Both the position numbers and the translations under genes were made by a program. A stretch of DNA of 57,586 bases from an uncultured bacterium. GTDB taxonomy: Bacteria > Patescibacteriota > Patescibacteriia > Patescibacteriales > UBA12465. The DNA lies in assembly GCA_903945435.1 (NCBI GenBank), contig CAJAVM010000021.1, positions 1-57,586 on the forward strand, given 5' to 3'. Below are positions 24,371 to 33,193 of the stretch, in pieces; position 1 is the first letter of the stretch; each line of letters opens with the position of its first letter. The notes beneath the pieces are model-generated. The model ran no database searches. It was not told where the DNA came from and saw nothing but the letters and a program-made list of their open reading frames with translations.

Positions 24371-25252
24371 CTATTCATAGCGTTCACGTTGTTGCTTCTT
24401 CTTATTGAAGCAGAAAGAAAGCTTTGAAACAACATGAGCAATGTCATGATTGTTCAAATCTTGTAATCTCCGATTTAACAATTTTGGGTTAACGTTCAAA
24501 CTTTTAACTGTTACAAATTCTTCAAAACCCATACCCTTGTGCTTTTTAGCTTTTTTGTTTACTCCCTCTAAAACTTGTACAAGCACAAACTTCAAATCAA
24601 CCGTAGGGGATTCAACAAAAAATTCGGCAAGTTTGTACAAAATAGGATGGGGCCTTTCTTTAGCTGTTAAATACATAACAACTGAACGCTCCCCTTCTTT
24701 GGGGAAGAAAGATTCCCTCTCAATATTCTTCACAAAATGAACATCGAACTTGGCTTGAGTCATCAAGCTAGTTTTGTTGAAATTGCTATCACCGATGCGA
24801 GAAGAACAATTTTCGTAGTACCTTCTTCCAATAATCATACTAACGATTTCCAATCCTTCAAAAGCATAGATTAATTGCAATAATGGCTCCAGAATACTGT
24901 AAGGAGGATTCATAACCAGCTTATTAACTTCTTGAGGCCATTCAATGTCGAGAGCTGAGCCCCAGATGACAGTCAATTGGTCTGGATATTTTTCTTGCAA
25001 TTCAGTCATGATACCTTCAAACCTGGTATCTAGCTCAATAACTGTAAGCTGTGCTCCTTTCAAAAGGATTGCTTCAGTTAACTGGCCAGGGCCTGGTCCT
25101 ATTTCCAAGACATGGTCTTGTGGTAGGACGTTAGCCGCTATCATAACTTCTTCAATCACCTCAGGGTTAACCATGAAGTGTTGATCCTTAAAATTACTAT
25201 CAGGCGTGATATCAAACCGTTCCAGTAATTTGATTAATTGTTCCTTGTCCAT
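24371..25252 (-). CDS. KsgA/Erm/Dim1-type rRNA adenine N6-dimethyltransferase
   Basis: 293 aa. N-terminal DQHFMVNP, motif I LEIGPGPGQLTE (residues 49-60), the acidic VIELD, and the catalytic motif NPPY (115-118). The motif order fits the RsmA/KsgA-Erm family; DQHF and the general look are closest to archaeal Dim1/KsgA, and NPPY replaces the usual NLPY. Members dimethylate adenines in 16S (KsgA) or 23S (Erm, macrolide resistance) rRNA. It is the last gene of a four-gene operon behind a glycosyltransferase (3-base gap), an odd place for a housekeeping ksgA and typical for a self-resistance gene. Its GC content looks higher than its surroundings. Which rRNA it modifies cannot be told. Confidence 0.82.
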   Translation of the reverse strand: MDKEQLIKLLERFDITPDSNFKDQHFMVNPEVIEEVMIAANVLPQDHVLEIGPGPGQLTEAILLKGAQLTVIELDTRFEGIMTELQEKYPDQLTVIWGSALDIEWPQEVNKLVMNPPYSILEPLLQLIYAFEGLEIVSMIIGRRYYENCSSRIGDSNFNKTSLMTQAKFDVHFVKNIERESFFPKEGERSVVMYLTAKERPHPILYKLAEFFVESPTVDLKFVLVQVLEGVNKKAKKHKGMGFEEFVTVKSLNVNPKLLNRRLQDLNNHDIAHVVSKLSFCFNKKKQQRERYE

Positions 25253-25255
25253 TAT

Positions 25256-26083
25256 CTAATCTTTTATGCGTTTTACATAATAACCTATATGCAGTACTAC
25301 TTTCCAAAGCAGAAAGTATAACATTAGACTCAAACCACCCTCTTTATAAGCTGTTTTAAACCGACTCTTACGGTCAGTACAGAGAGAATGAATATCGTCT
25401 AAGAGGACACTCGGGATACGAAGTTTTTTTTGTTTATCTTTTGCTCCGTTTCCTTTTCCGATTTTAAAAGCAATTCTCAAATCATGAGCAATGCTTTCGC
25501 CACCATGTTGTATTTTTTCATCCAAGATAAAAAATTTTAGATTAGCTTTATGTAGTCTAATTGATAATTCTCCATCTTCGCCCCAAGCAACGACTTCATC
25601 AAAAAAGTATCCACCAATTTTTTGGCTAATTATTTTTTTAAATGAGAGTCCTGGGCCAAAGAATTTTTCTCCGTTATCAAAAACCTGATGAAACAATCTC
25701 CGGCATTCCGATACTAGTCTTTGTCGATAACTATCAAAAGAAAAAGCGACTTGTGCTTTCACAATTTCATATTCATCAAGTTTAAGACATAAATTATTTA
25801 GAAGCCCCGGTGCAAATAAGCAATCGGAATTAGTTAAAACTACTTTTTCATAAGTAGCCGCGCTAATTCCAATATTAAAAACTTTTGCTAAATTACAACC
25901 AGGACCATCTAAATAAATCGGTTTACACCTTTTATCATTTTCAACAATCTTGATAACTTCCTGAGATGGAAAATTATTTAAGACTACAACGACTTCAGCA
26001 ATAACATCGATGCTTTGAAGACATTCTCTAATCTTTAAATCTTTAGATACTGGAATAATAACGGAGAGATTAATTTTCTTCAT
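25256..26083 (-). CDS. Family 2 glycosyltransferase (GT-A fold)
   Basis: 275 aa. N-terminal LSVIIPVSKDLKIRECLQSI, a nucleotide-binding strand, and TNSDCLF in the place of the DxD metal site (only one Asp, a variant). Later GEDGELSIRL corresponds to the ED catalytic-base motif. The last 40 residues include a hydrophobic stretch (LMLYFLLWKVVLHIGYYV) that may sit at the membrane. A clear Shine-Dalgarno (GAGAGGAG) precedes the ATG. It probably adds a sugar in the same pathway as the deacetylase and carbamoyltransferase. Confidence 0.87.
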   Translation of the reverse strand: MKKINLSVIIPVSKDLKIRECLQSIDVIAEVVVVLNNFPSQEVIKIVENDKRCKPIYLDGPGCNLAKVFNIGISAATYEKVVLTNSDCLFAPGLLNNLCLKLDEYEIVKAQVAFSFDSYRQRLVSECRRLFHQVFDNGEKFFGPGLSFKKIISQKIGGYFFDEVVAWGEDGELSIRLHKANLKFFILDEKIQHGGESIAHDLRIAFKIGKGNGAKDKQKKLRIPSVLLDDIHSLCTDRKSRFKTAYKEGGLSLMLYFLLWKVVLHIGYYVKRIKD

Positions 26084-26096
26084 TGATTACTCCTCT

Positions 26097-26780
26097 CTAT
26101 AAATTTAACAATTTGTGATTAACCTTAATCACTTGAAATACTTCAACATAATCTCCTTTTCCGGAAACAACTCCTCGAAAACGATTTAAACCCAGCATCG
26201 CGTCACACCAGTTTTTTTGCTGTAGTTGAGAATTATAGATTGCCATAGCCGATTCTTTAAGCGAAATGAACTTGGTAATATCTACGGAAAGTTGATAAAT
26301 TTCCATAGGACGCCAAACTTCATAACCAAGAATCAATTCTGCAGCGGAAGCTTTATTTCCTAATTCAGGAAAATAATCTGATGAAGAAATCCACAAAGCT
26401 TCTTGAGCAACAGAATTAACAAAACGATGTTCACTATCACCATCGTTAATGTTAGGAATATAGACAATATTAGGGCGGACTGCACGCAAAGTGGAAATTA
26501 AAGATGCTACCACGGTCTCAGGATTGGGGAAGCTACGATCTTGAAAATTTAATTCAATAATCTTATCTACTCCCAATATTTTACCGGCTTCAGCTGCTTC
26601 TTTTTGAATAACTGCTACTGCTTCTTTTTTATCGCTCAGCCAAGGAATTCCTGACCAGCCAGAAGCAAAAAATACCACAGTTACTTCATTCCCCATGCTC
26701 TTTTGGAGACAAATGCTCCCTCCACATCCAATAACCTCGTCATCATGATGTGGTGAAATAACCATAACTTTTTTATTCAT
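26097..26780 (-). CDS. PIG-L/LmbE-type deacetylase
   Basis: 227 aa with the zinc motif PHHDDEVIGCGG near the N-terminus and a later SEHRFVN containing the third zinc ligand. Family members remove N-acetyl groups from GlcNAc-containing substrates (PIG-L, MshB, BshB) or from antibiotic precursors. Its ATG overlaps the carbamoyltransferase TGA by four bases, so the two are translationally coupled. Together with the GT2 and carbamoyltransferase it implies an amino-sugar product that is glycosylated, deacetylated and carbamoylated. Confidence 0.88.
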   Translation of the reverse strand: MNKKVMVISPHHDDEVIGCGGSICLQKSMGNEVTVVFFASGWSGIPWLSDKKEAVAVIQKEAAEAGKILGVDKIIELNFQDRSFPNPETVVASLISTLRAVRPNIVYIPNINDGDSEHRFVNSVAQEALWISSSDYFPELGNKASAAELILGYEVWRPMEIYQLSVDITKFISLKESAMAIYNSQLQQKNWCDAMLGLNRFRGVVSGKGDYVEVFQVIKVNHKLLNL

Positions 26781-28462
26781 TGGCTTCTTTTTTTGATTAC
26801 AAAAGATTCAATTGCCAACACGTCCATACCGGTTTCAAAAAAAGTGCTCAAAGCATGAGCCGGAGTACAAACAATTGGCTCTCTTTCATTATTAAATGAT
26901 GTGTTCAAAACAATGGGCACGCCAGTTAACATTTGGAAGTTGCTCAATACGTCATAGAAATTTTTATTTAGAGCCGATGTTACTGTTTGAGGCCTAACCG
27001 AGTTATCAATATGAACTACGGCTGGTATCAAACTTGTCTTCTCAGCTTTCACAAAATTTCTAAATAACATATAGGGGGAGTGAGTCGGTAAAATAAAATA
27101 ATCATCATTTTCTTCGGCTAAAATTGCTGGGGCTAAAGGTCTCCACAACTCTCTGGATTTGATTTTATTAACAATCGTGTGATTATCAATTTTTCTCGGA
27201 TCAGCTAAAATACTTCTCCCTCCCAATGCACGAGGCCCAACTTCCATTCGGCCTTGAAAATAACCAACTATTTTACCCTGAACTAAATGCTTTGAAACTT
27301 CAAAGTTTACGTCCGATGATTCAGTAAAATTAATTCCTGATTTTATTAAACATTCACGAACTTCATCGTTGGTAAAACCAGGCCCTAAATAAGGACTAGT
27401 AAAAAAATTTACTGGTATAACATCGAGCATAGAGACTGCAGCGCCTAAAGCCACTCCGCTATCGTTAGCTGCCGGGTGGACAAAAACCTGTTCGGCTATT
27501 TTTCTTTCCATCAGCATGCCATTAGCAGAACAATTGAGCGTCGCTCCTCCAGCTAAACAAACCTGTTTAGCACCGGTAAGAGTAAGAGCGGTGTGAACAT
27601 ACCACATATACATCTTCTCAAATTCGAGTTGAATGGAAACCGCAATATCTTTTTCTCTTGCACCAAATGTGGGATTAGATTCAAAGCTTCCGTTCATTTT
27701 GTTAAACGAATAAGGAGCATTAATCTTATCGCCCCATTTTTTTACAAACACATCTACCCAATAGCGAATCATTGCTTCTTCCCAGTCTAAAATGTAATTC
27801 TGTTCTAATTTCATTTGAGAGAGATGAGAAGAAATTAAACTCGCGTCCCCAGTAAAGAAAACCGGATTATTACCATGACTGGCTAAACCCATTAATTTCC
27901 CTGCGTGATGGCGACTAAGTCCAATATACTCGCAAGCGGCAGCATAAAAGAATCCTGGCGAAAAAGGAACATTACAGGCTAACATTTTTTTAAGTTTACC
28001 TTGTTCTCCTTTGTAGATACTAACCGCGGAATCTTCCCCAGCGCCATCTAAAACAACGACTGCCATAGTCTCGTCATTAGAACGAGAACAATAAGCACTC
28101 GCGGCATGAGCGAAATGATGATCAACAAATTCGATAGGAATGTGTTTTGTTTTATTAGGGTAATACTTCTTGGGAAATAATATTGCATTCAAATCGCTTT
28201 CGCTAAAATCAAAGCTTCTCCCATGAAGTTCATGCAAAAGGGGTAAATTCCACCCCCAAGCAATCAAATCTACATCATTTGGCGATACATTCGCCGCCTG
28301 CAAACAGTAAGCAATCGAGTTCTTTGGCAAACAATCAAAAGCATGTTTCTGACGAGTAAAACGCTCTTCTTCAACATAGGCAATTAACTTACCATCTACA
28401 ATGATACAAGCCGAAGCATCATGGCTTCGCTCTATCCATCCATTAATTCCTACAATAATCAT
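26777..28462 (-). CDS. NodU/CmcH/TobZ-family O-carbamoyltransferase
   Basis: About 561 aa. The N-terminal Kae1-like fold starts IIVGINGWIERSHDASACI with VEEERFTRQKHAFDCLP. The metal-binding VDHHFAHAASAY, the glycine-rich GGATLNCSANG and RALGGRSILADPR of the C-terminal YrdC-like part are all present. These enzymes make carbamoyl-adenylate from carbamoyl phosphate and ATP and pass it to a sugar hydroxyl (nodulation factors, tobramycin, cephamycin). ATG 28462 is backed by an AGGAG Shine-Dalgarno. It is the first gene of the four-gene operon. Confidence 0.92.
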   Translation of the reverse strand: MIIVGINGWIERSHDASACIIVDGKLIAYVEEERFTRQKHAFDCLPKNSIAYCLQAANVSPNDVDLIAWGWNLPLLHELHGRSFDFSESDLNAILFPKKYYPNKTKHIPIEFVDHHFAHAASAYCSRSNDETMAVVVLDGAGEDSAVSIYKGEQGKLKKMLACNVPFSPGFFYAAACEYIGLSRHHAGKLMGLASHGNNPVFFTGDASLISSHLSQMKLEQNYILDWEEAMIRYWVDVFVKKWGDKINAPYSFNKMNGSFESNPTFGAREKDIAVSIQLEFEKMYMWYVHTALTLTGAKQVCLAGGATLNCSANGMLMERKIAEQVFVHPAANDSGVALGAAVSMLDVIPVNFFTSPYLGPGFTNDEVRECLIKSGINFTESSDVNFEVSKHLVQGKIVGYFQGRMEVGPRALGGRSILADPRKIDNHTIVNKIKSRELWRPLAPAILAEENDDYFILPTHSPYMLFRNFVKAEKTSLIPAVVHIDNSVRPQTVTSALNKNFYDVLSNFQMLTGVPIVLNTSFNNEREPIVCTPAHALSTFFETGMDVLAIESFVIKKRSQ

Positions 28463-28480
28463 GGTTATATCTCCTTTCAA
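28463..28480 (-). promoter_or_regulatory. Strong ribosome binding site deciding the carbamoyltransferase start
   Basis: On the minus strand GAAAGGAGATATAACC precedes ATG at 28462. The AGGAG core is at a suitable distance, which excludes the longer frame from 28480 because it would start inside the site. Confidence 0.75.
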
Positions 28481-28666
28481 TTTTAATTATTACTCATATA
28501 ATTGTTAACGTGCATTAATATAATTTTCCCTTATATTAACTAGTTACCCTACCATCAATTGTAATATTAGTCAACACAAAAAAATCCCCCAGAATTCTTT
28601 AAACTTAGTTAAATTATTAACTCAGTTCAAGTAATCCGGAGGATAAAGTAGTGAAAAAAATAATTA

Positions 28667-29332
28667 TTAAATTGATAAAATACGCTCTGGGGAAACCACG
28701 CGATAATTGTACTCTCCGTGCCACACGTTACCATGTCGCAGCGGCTCTGCTCCAATCCGTAAACCGCCAAAGTAAACATAAACACCAGCAACAATGAAGT
28801 CATTCTCTGGTTTAATTATGTTAACTGGAGTAGATTCATCCTTTTTAATAAGAAAAAAAGTTCCGTTACCATTTTGTCTCAACCAATCAGGATATACTTC
28901 ACAAAATTCAATGACTTGATTTTGCGAAAGCCATTTCTCATTCCAGTTTCCTGGTAGAGCACTAAAAATATCTAGCGCCGTTCCTTTCTTAATCATTTCA
29001 TGCACTTGGATGCTTGTTTCAAGAGTAGAAATACCTGGATTATTTGTTCCCCATTTAACAAAATCCTGGTCAATACACTGCACAAAAGTCTTGTCGGCGT
29101 CATAAATAAGACGACTACCATCCAAGGCTCTTAGTGCTAGGGAGCAATTACTAGAAATTAGTCGAAGAATTTCTCCGGCAACTTGAGAGGTAATTCTTCT
29201 TTTTAAAAAGTCATCTAATTCCTCTTCCGTAGAGTAAATTAATTTCTGGAGAGCTTTGTAAAACAATGATTCTCCATCTTTAATTTTCTCAACAAGCATC
29301 TCGTTGATAAGGCCAAACTCCGTGTTTTCCAT
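28667..29332 (-). CDS. Uncharacterised protein in the preQ0/carbamoyl region
   Basis: About 221 aa. The N-terminal half is helical; the C-terminal half has WLRQNGNGTFFLIKK, FIVAGVYVYFGGLRIGAEPL, WHGEYNYRVVSPERIL, a beta-rich layout. I recall similar unannotated proteins in Parcubacteria but no function. ATG 29332 (MENTEFGL) is used; the frame also has a TTG two codons upstream. It lies between QueE (34-base gap) and the carbamoyltransferase operon (about 200-base gap), on the same strand. Confidence 0.6.
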   Translation of the reverse strand: MENTEFGLINEMLVEKIKDGESLFYKALQKLIYSTEEELDDFLKRRITSQVAGEILRLISSNCSLALRALDGSRLIYDADKTFVQCIDQDFVKWGTNNPGISTLETSIQVHEMIKKGTALDIFSALPGNWNEKWLSQNQVIEFCEVYPDWLRQNGNGTFFLIKKDESTPVNIIKPENDFIVAGVYVYFGGLRIGAEPLRHGNVWHGEYNYRVVSPERILSI

Positions 29333-29365
29333 TTTCAATTTTGTTGTTAAGGTGTGGTGTTTATT

Positions 29366-30040
29366 TTATTTTTTCTTAGTAGACTTTAAAATTAATTCTT
29401 TTCTTTCTGATTTCCAAATTATTTTATGCAATTGTATGCCAATGCGTACCTGTAAATCATCCTCCAATACCCATTTAGCTAACTTGTCAGCTTTTACTCC
29501 TCCAATCGGAGAAAAAATAATATTAGTTTTACCAACAATATTATATTTAGCAATTACATCTTTAGCAAACTGATAATCAAGCCTGCTCTTCATAATAAAC
29601 TTAACCTGGTCTTTTGGTTTAAGCGCTTTTAAATTATCAAAATGCATACTCTTATGCATCAAGGAGCTGGGGCATTTAATATCTAAAGAATAGAGAACAT
29701 TATTAGAATTAGGAAATTTTGTAATATCCATCGATCCGTTAGTTTCAATATCAATCTTAAAACCAGCTTTTAATAAATCCTCCATTAATATTTTAGTATT
29801 GACCTGGCTAAGTGGTTCTCCGCCGGTAATACAAATAAACTTTACTCCTTGTAATTTAGATTCTTCAACTAAATTACTAATACTAATCGACTCCCCTTTG
29901 CCATAAGCATATTTAGTATCACAATAGGAACAGCGTAAGTTGCACCCAGCTAACCTAATAAAAAACGTAGGTAAACCAGAATGAATACCTTCGCCCTGAA
30001 TAGACTTAAACTTCTCAATGATGTTAATTGTTTTTTCCAT
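29366..30040 (-). CDS. queE: 7-carboxy-7-deazaguanine synthase QueE (radical SAM)
   Basis: 224 aa. The radical-SAM cluster motif is CNLRCSYCDTKYAYG (Cx3Cx2C), preceded by FKSIQGEGIHSGLPTFFIRLAG, the QueE signature, and followed by ICITGGEPLSQ. It turns 6-carboxy-tetrahydropterin into 7-carboxy-7-deazaguanine, the third step to preQ0. Its start overlaps the end of queD by 17 bases. Confidence 0.94.
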   Translation of the reverse strand: MEKTINIIEKFKSIQGEGIHSGLPTFFIRLAGCNLRCSYCDTKYAYGKGESISISNLVEESKLQGVKFICITGGEPLSQVNTKILMEDLLKAGFKIDIETNGSMDITKFPNSNNVLYSLDIKCPSSLMHKSMHFDNLKALKPKDQVKFIMKSRLDYQFAKDVIAKYNIVGKTNIIFSPIGGVKADKLAKWVLEDDLQVRIGIQLHKIIWKSERKELILKSTKKK

Positions 30041-30374
30041 AGTATGTTACATAACTATCGGGGGTCTCCCAAAGTTCTATTTTATAAATAGGCAAATCTT
30101 TTTCTAAATGTTCCCAAATCCATACAGCCATATTTTCTGCGGTTGGCTGTTTAATTATATCGTTAATATAACTATGATCTAAAATATCCAACACCTTCTT
30201 CTCAACTATCATTTTAATAGCACTGAAATCAAAAACCATTCCTGATTTTTTATCAACATTTCCTTTTAAAGTCACATTGAGTAAGTACGTGTGTCCGTGT
30301 AAAAACTGACACTTTCCTTTATAATTGATTAGCTTATGGGCTGAATCAAAAGAAAACTTTTTAGTTATCAACAT
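30024..30374 (-). CDS. queD: 6-carboxy-tetrahydropterin synthase QueD
   Basis: About 116 aa from ATG 30374 (MLITKKFSFDSAH). The zinc histidines are in FDSAHKL and FLHGHTYLL, and the nucleophilic Cys in GKCQFLHGH, as in QueD/PTPS. It converts dihydroneopterin triphosphate to 6-carboxy-tetrahydropterin. A longer frame to 30440 overlaps folE2 and is less likely. It is flanked by FolE2 upstream (13-base gap) and QueE downstream (overlap). Confidence 0.93.
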   Translation of the reverse strand: MLITKKFSFDSAHKLINYKGKCQFLHGHTYLLNVTLKGNVDKKSGMVFDFSAIKMIVEKKVLDILDHSYINDIIKQPTAENMAVWIWEHLEKDLPIYKIELWETPDSYVTYYGKNN

Positions 30375-30387
30375 ATTAATTTCTTTT

Positions 30388-31161
30388 TTATTTTTCATTG
30401 ATAATGATGGCATAAGCGTTATGACTATGAATTGATTCAAAACTTAAACATTTAATAATATAATCTTCGACTCGTTTATCTTTTCTTGCCCAAACTCCAA
30501 TTTCTCTTACAATATCTTCTACAAACATGGGATTCTCATACATTTTTTCCGTAACATATTTCTCATCGACGCGTTTTAATAAAGAAAATAATTCACAGCT
30601 AGAACTTTTTTCAATTACTTTTATTAATTCATCGATATTGATATATTGATGAGATTTAATTCGTAAAGAAACTTCTGCTCTTTGATTATGAGCTCCATAA
30701 CGACTAATCTCCTTGCTGCAAGGACATAATGTAGCAATCGGGACCTTCACTTGAAAGTAGCTAATAATTTGATTTAACTCAGTTAATTCGTATTCGATTT
30801 TACATTGATAACTCATTGAAGAAGGTTTTCCAGATACTGGTGCTTTTTTGTTTAAAAAATATGTAAAATCAAAACTAATCTTTGAGGTTTTAGATTCAAG
30901 TTTATTTTTAATATTCTTTGAAGTAGCGATTAATAATTTTTCATTCAACTCCTTATCTTTAATTTGATAAGCAATTTGAGAAAACCGACTCATGTGAGTT
31001 CCCTTTAGGGTCGCGTCCAAATCTACTCCCATAGCCACGGTCGCAACTATTAATTGTTTTTTGGCGCCAGCACCAAAAAACAGAGGAATATTTACACCCG
31101 AGATACCAACTTCACTAATTTTTAAATTCCGACTATCTTTTTCTTTTTGAATATCTTTCAT
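30388..31161 (-). CDS. folE2: GTP cyclohydrolase IB (FolE2)
   Basis: 257 aa. The GCYH-IB family signature is clear: VPIATLCPCSKEISRYGAHNQRAEV contains the metal-binding Cys and the CPCSKEIS/GAHNQR motif. GVNIPLFFG near the start and GVDLDATLKGTHMSRF are also family segments. It opens GTP to dihydroneopterin triphosphate, the first step to preQ0 (or to folate). The downstream queD, queE and the queC-like gene argue for preQ0. Confidence 0.93.
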   Translation of the reverse strand: MKDIQKEKDSRNLKISEVGISGVNIPLFFGAGAKKQLIVATVAMGVDLDATLKGTHMSRFSQIAYQIKDKELNEKLLIATSKNIKNKLESKTSKISFDFTYFLNKKAPVSGKPSSMSYQCKIEYELTELNQIISYFQVKVPIATLCPCSKEISRYGAHNQRAEVSLRIKSHQYINIDELIKVIEKSSSCELFSLLKRVDEKYVTEKMYENPMFVEDIVREIGVWARKDKRVEDYIIKCLSFESIHSHNAYAIIINEK

Positions 31162-31177
31162 ATATTTCTATATAAAA

Positions 31178-31612
31178 TTAATTTAAATCTTTAGATAAAA
31201 ACATGGCGATTTCGTTGCCGGTATTATCATAATACCGATCATTAAAACCGCAAATTCTAAAACCATTTTTTAAATAAGCAATTAAAGCATTGCTTAAAGA
31301 AGGTGCCTCAGCCATAACCGTTCTCGCTTTAATAGCCTTAGCTTCCTTAAGAATTTTTTTAATCAACTGTGTTCCATAACCATTTTTCCGAAAATTAGGA
31401 TGAACAAATATATCTATTACTGAGGCGGAATTATTCCAGGCATAATAATGAAAACCGCTAAATCCAACAATCTTATTCTCTTCGACTCCTACATAAAAAT
31501 AGTCATGACTACCTTCAATAATCTTTTTAAAATCTCTAATCTCTTTAAAATATTTATCATTCAAACGGTTAATTTCCGGGAGGTCTTTAATTGTTGCTCT
31601 TAATATTTTCAT
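31178..31612 (-). CDS. GNAT-family N-acetyltransferase
   Basis: 144 aa. The acetyl-CoA binding motif A appears as VHPNFRKNGYGTQLIKKIL (V/I-x-P-x-x-R-x-x-G-x-G), with flanking strands WNNSASVIDIFV and ARTVMAEAPSLSNALIAYL. The acceptor is unknown. It sits between the NUDIX gene (4-base gap) and FolE2 (16-base gap) on the same strand, so it is probably part of the same pathway or transcript. Confidence 0.83.
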   Translation of the reverse strand: MKILRATIKDLPEINRLNDKYFKEIRDFKKIIEGSHDYFYVGVEENKIVGFSGFHYYAWNNSASVIDIFVHPNFRKNGYGTQLIKKILKEAKAIKARTVMAEAPSLSNALIAYLKNGFRICGFNDRYYDNTGNEIAMFLSKDLN

Positions 31613-31616
31613 AAAT

Positions 31617-32021
31617 TTATATTAATTTTTCTATTGCCGAAAAATAGACTCTATTAAACCACTCTACCGTATCCAGTTCTATAATTTCTCTTAATGTAAA
31701 AAATCTTATCTCTTGCCCCTCTTTTAAAAATATACTTTTTATATCGCCCTTATAAAGCAGAGAATAAATAAAATGGCGATATATTTTGTTGTCTCCCGTA
31801 TCTTCAATTTCGTTAATAAATATCGGGTCTATATCTAAACCAAGCTCTTCCTGAACTTCTCGTTTTATACATTCCAGGGATGATTCGCCTAACTCTTTAC
31901 TACCACCAATAACTCCCCATTTTGCGGAACCGTTAATCTTAGGGTTTTTATCTCGTAATTGCAATAGTACCCGATTTTTATCGTCTAAAATTAAAACTTC
32001 GCACACTTCTATAATTTCCAT
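31617..32021 (-). CDS. NUDIX hydrolase
   Basis: 134 aa with a complete Nudix box: GGSKELGESSLECIKREVQEELG (Gx5Ex7REVxEELG). The N-terminus (CEVLILDDKNRVLLQLRDK) is the standard first strands. Nudix enzymes cleave nucleoside diphosphates linked to other groups. In this context it could act on a pterin triphosphate or a nucleotide sugar, but the sequence does not say. One base separates it from the QueC-like gene. Confidence 0.88.
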   Translation of the reverse strand: MEIIEVCEVLILDDKNRVLLQLRDKNPKINGSAKWGVIGGSKELGESSLECIKREVQEELGLDIDPIFINEIEDTGDNKIYRHFIYSLLYKGDIKSIFLKEGQEIRFFTLREIIELDTVEWFNRVYFSAIEKLI

Positions 32022-32022
32022 C

Positions 32023-33192
32023 TTATTTTATAATTACTCTATCAATCTCTAACTTCCTTCGCTCGACAGCATGGAGAGTATTAATAGATAAATTATTATA
32101 AAACACACTTAAATAACCGGGAACAATATCTAGAGATTTTTCTACTGCGATAATAAAATCTAATTTATTATTTCTAGCCATCTTACCAGCTTTAATTCTA
32201 GGAATCCAAACATTTTTAATTAATCCAGCCGGATCTTTGAGCGGATTAATTTTTACTTTTCCCTTTAAATCATAGCCTCCGGCTAATAAATAAACCGCCC
32301 TCTTAAGACAAGCATCACATTTACCACAACCACCGCCATAATAACAAGTAATCGTATCAAACGGACTAATTTTATATTTCTTTTCCCAATTTTTACGCCA
32401 ATATGAAATTATTTCAGATTTTGAATAAGCCTTAAAAGGCGAACCAGCTTTAATTATATTATTAGATTCTAGAGAGAAGAAATAAGAGGCTTTATCAAAA
32501 AAATATTGACTCTTATCCTTATTCTTACGAAAACCCATTTCATCTTTATGGGCACATAAATAAATATATTTTTTTGACAATTGAGAAAATTTTAAAATTG
32601 AATTTGCTAAACTTAAAAATAAAAAATTTCTTCCAGGAATAATAAAATCCCAATCTTTCCATCCGCGTAAGATATCTTTCTTCAAATTAATTTTTAAAAT
32701 TAACGGTTTGATCTTTAGCTTACCAGCAATTTTGTTGACTGCCTGATGCTCGGCGCTATTATTTCTTTGACCAAAATCTAGCCATAAAGGTAGAACCTCA
32801 ATATTTTTATCAAAAGCATAAAGTAGTCCAGCTGTACTATCCAGCCCGCCACTAAAATTTAACACCGCCCCAACATTTTTTAATGTATCAGTATTATAAT
32901 CAGAATTTTTAATTAACTCTGGAGCTGCTTTTAATTGTTTTAATCTAATATTGAATTTCATCGGCGCAATCCGATGATTTATAATATATGAGAGGAAGGA
33001 ATTTAATTTATTAACATTAATTTTTTTAGAGAAAATATCATTCAGCAATATACCATTACTTTTATTATATCCAGCTAACACGGTTAAGATAGCTAACTTA
33101 GTAAAATTATCCAAGAATACACTATTAAAACCGAGGCTTTTACTATCTATCAATATATCTCCCTGAGTTTTTTTGATGTTTCCAATTTTCAT
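32023..33192 (-). CDS. Enlarged QueC-like 7-cyano-7-deazaguanine synthase
   Basis: 389 aa. The PP-loop NFSGGLDSTAGLLYA (about residues 112-126), IPGRNFLFLSLANS, YSKSEII, and the zinc site CYYGGGCGKCDACLKR match QueC, which turns 7-carboxy-7-deazaguanine into preQ0 using ATP and ammonia. QueC is usually about 220-240 aa; here about 105 extra residues precede the PP-loop and some 85 follow the zinc site. The additions look unrelated to known QueC fusions. Coupled to the NUDIX gene (1 base) and the upstream methyltransferase (1 base). Confidence 0.85.
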   Translation of the reverse strand: MKIGNIKKTQGDILIDSKSLGFNSVFLDNFTKLAILTVLAGYNKSNGILLNDIFSKKINVNKLNSFLSYIINHRIAPMKFNIRLKQLKAAPELIKNSDYNTDTLKNVGAVLNFSGGLDSTAGLLYAFDKNIEVLPLWLDFGQRNNSAEHQAVNKIAGKLKIKPLILKINLKKDILRGWKDWDFIIPGRNFLFLSLANSILKFSQLSKKYIYLCAHKDEMGFRKNKDKSQYFFDKASYFFSLESNNIIKAGSPFKAYSKSEIISYWRKNWEKKYKISPFDTITCYYGGGCGKCDACLKRAVYLLAGGYDLKGKVKINPLKDPAGLIKNVWIPRIKAGKMARNNKLDFIIAVEKSLDIVPGYLSVFYNNLSINTLHAVERRKLEIDRVIIK

Positions 33193-33193
33193 A

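Noticed and set aside
28651..28797. Plus-strand frame of about 48 codons starting GTG with a good GGAGG site
   Set aside because: Most of it is antisense to the 3' end of the 28667-29332 gene, has no family resemblance and ends in a His/Gln-rich shadow-like tail.
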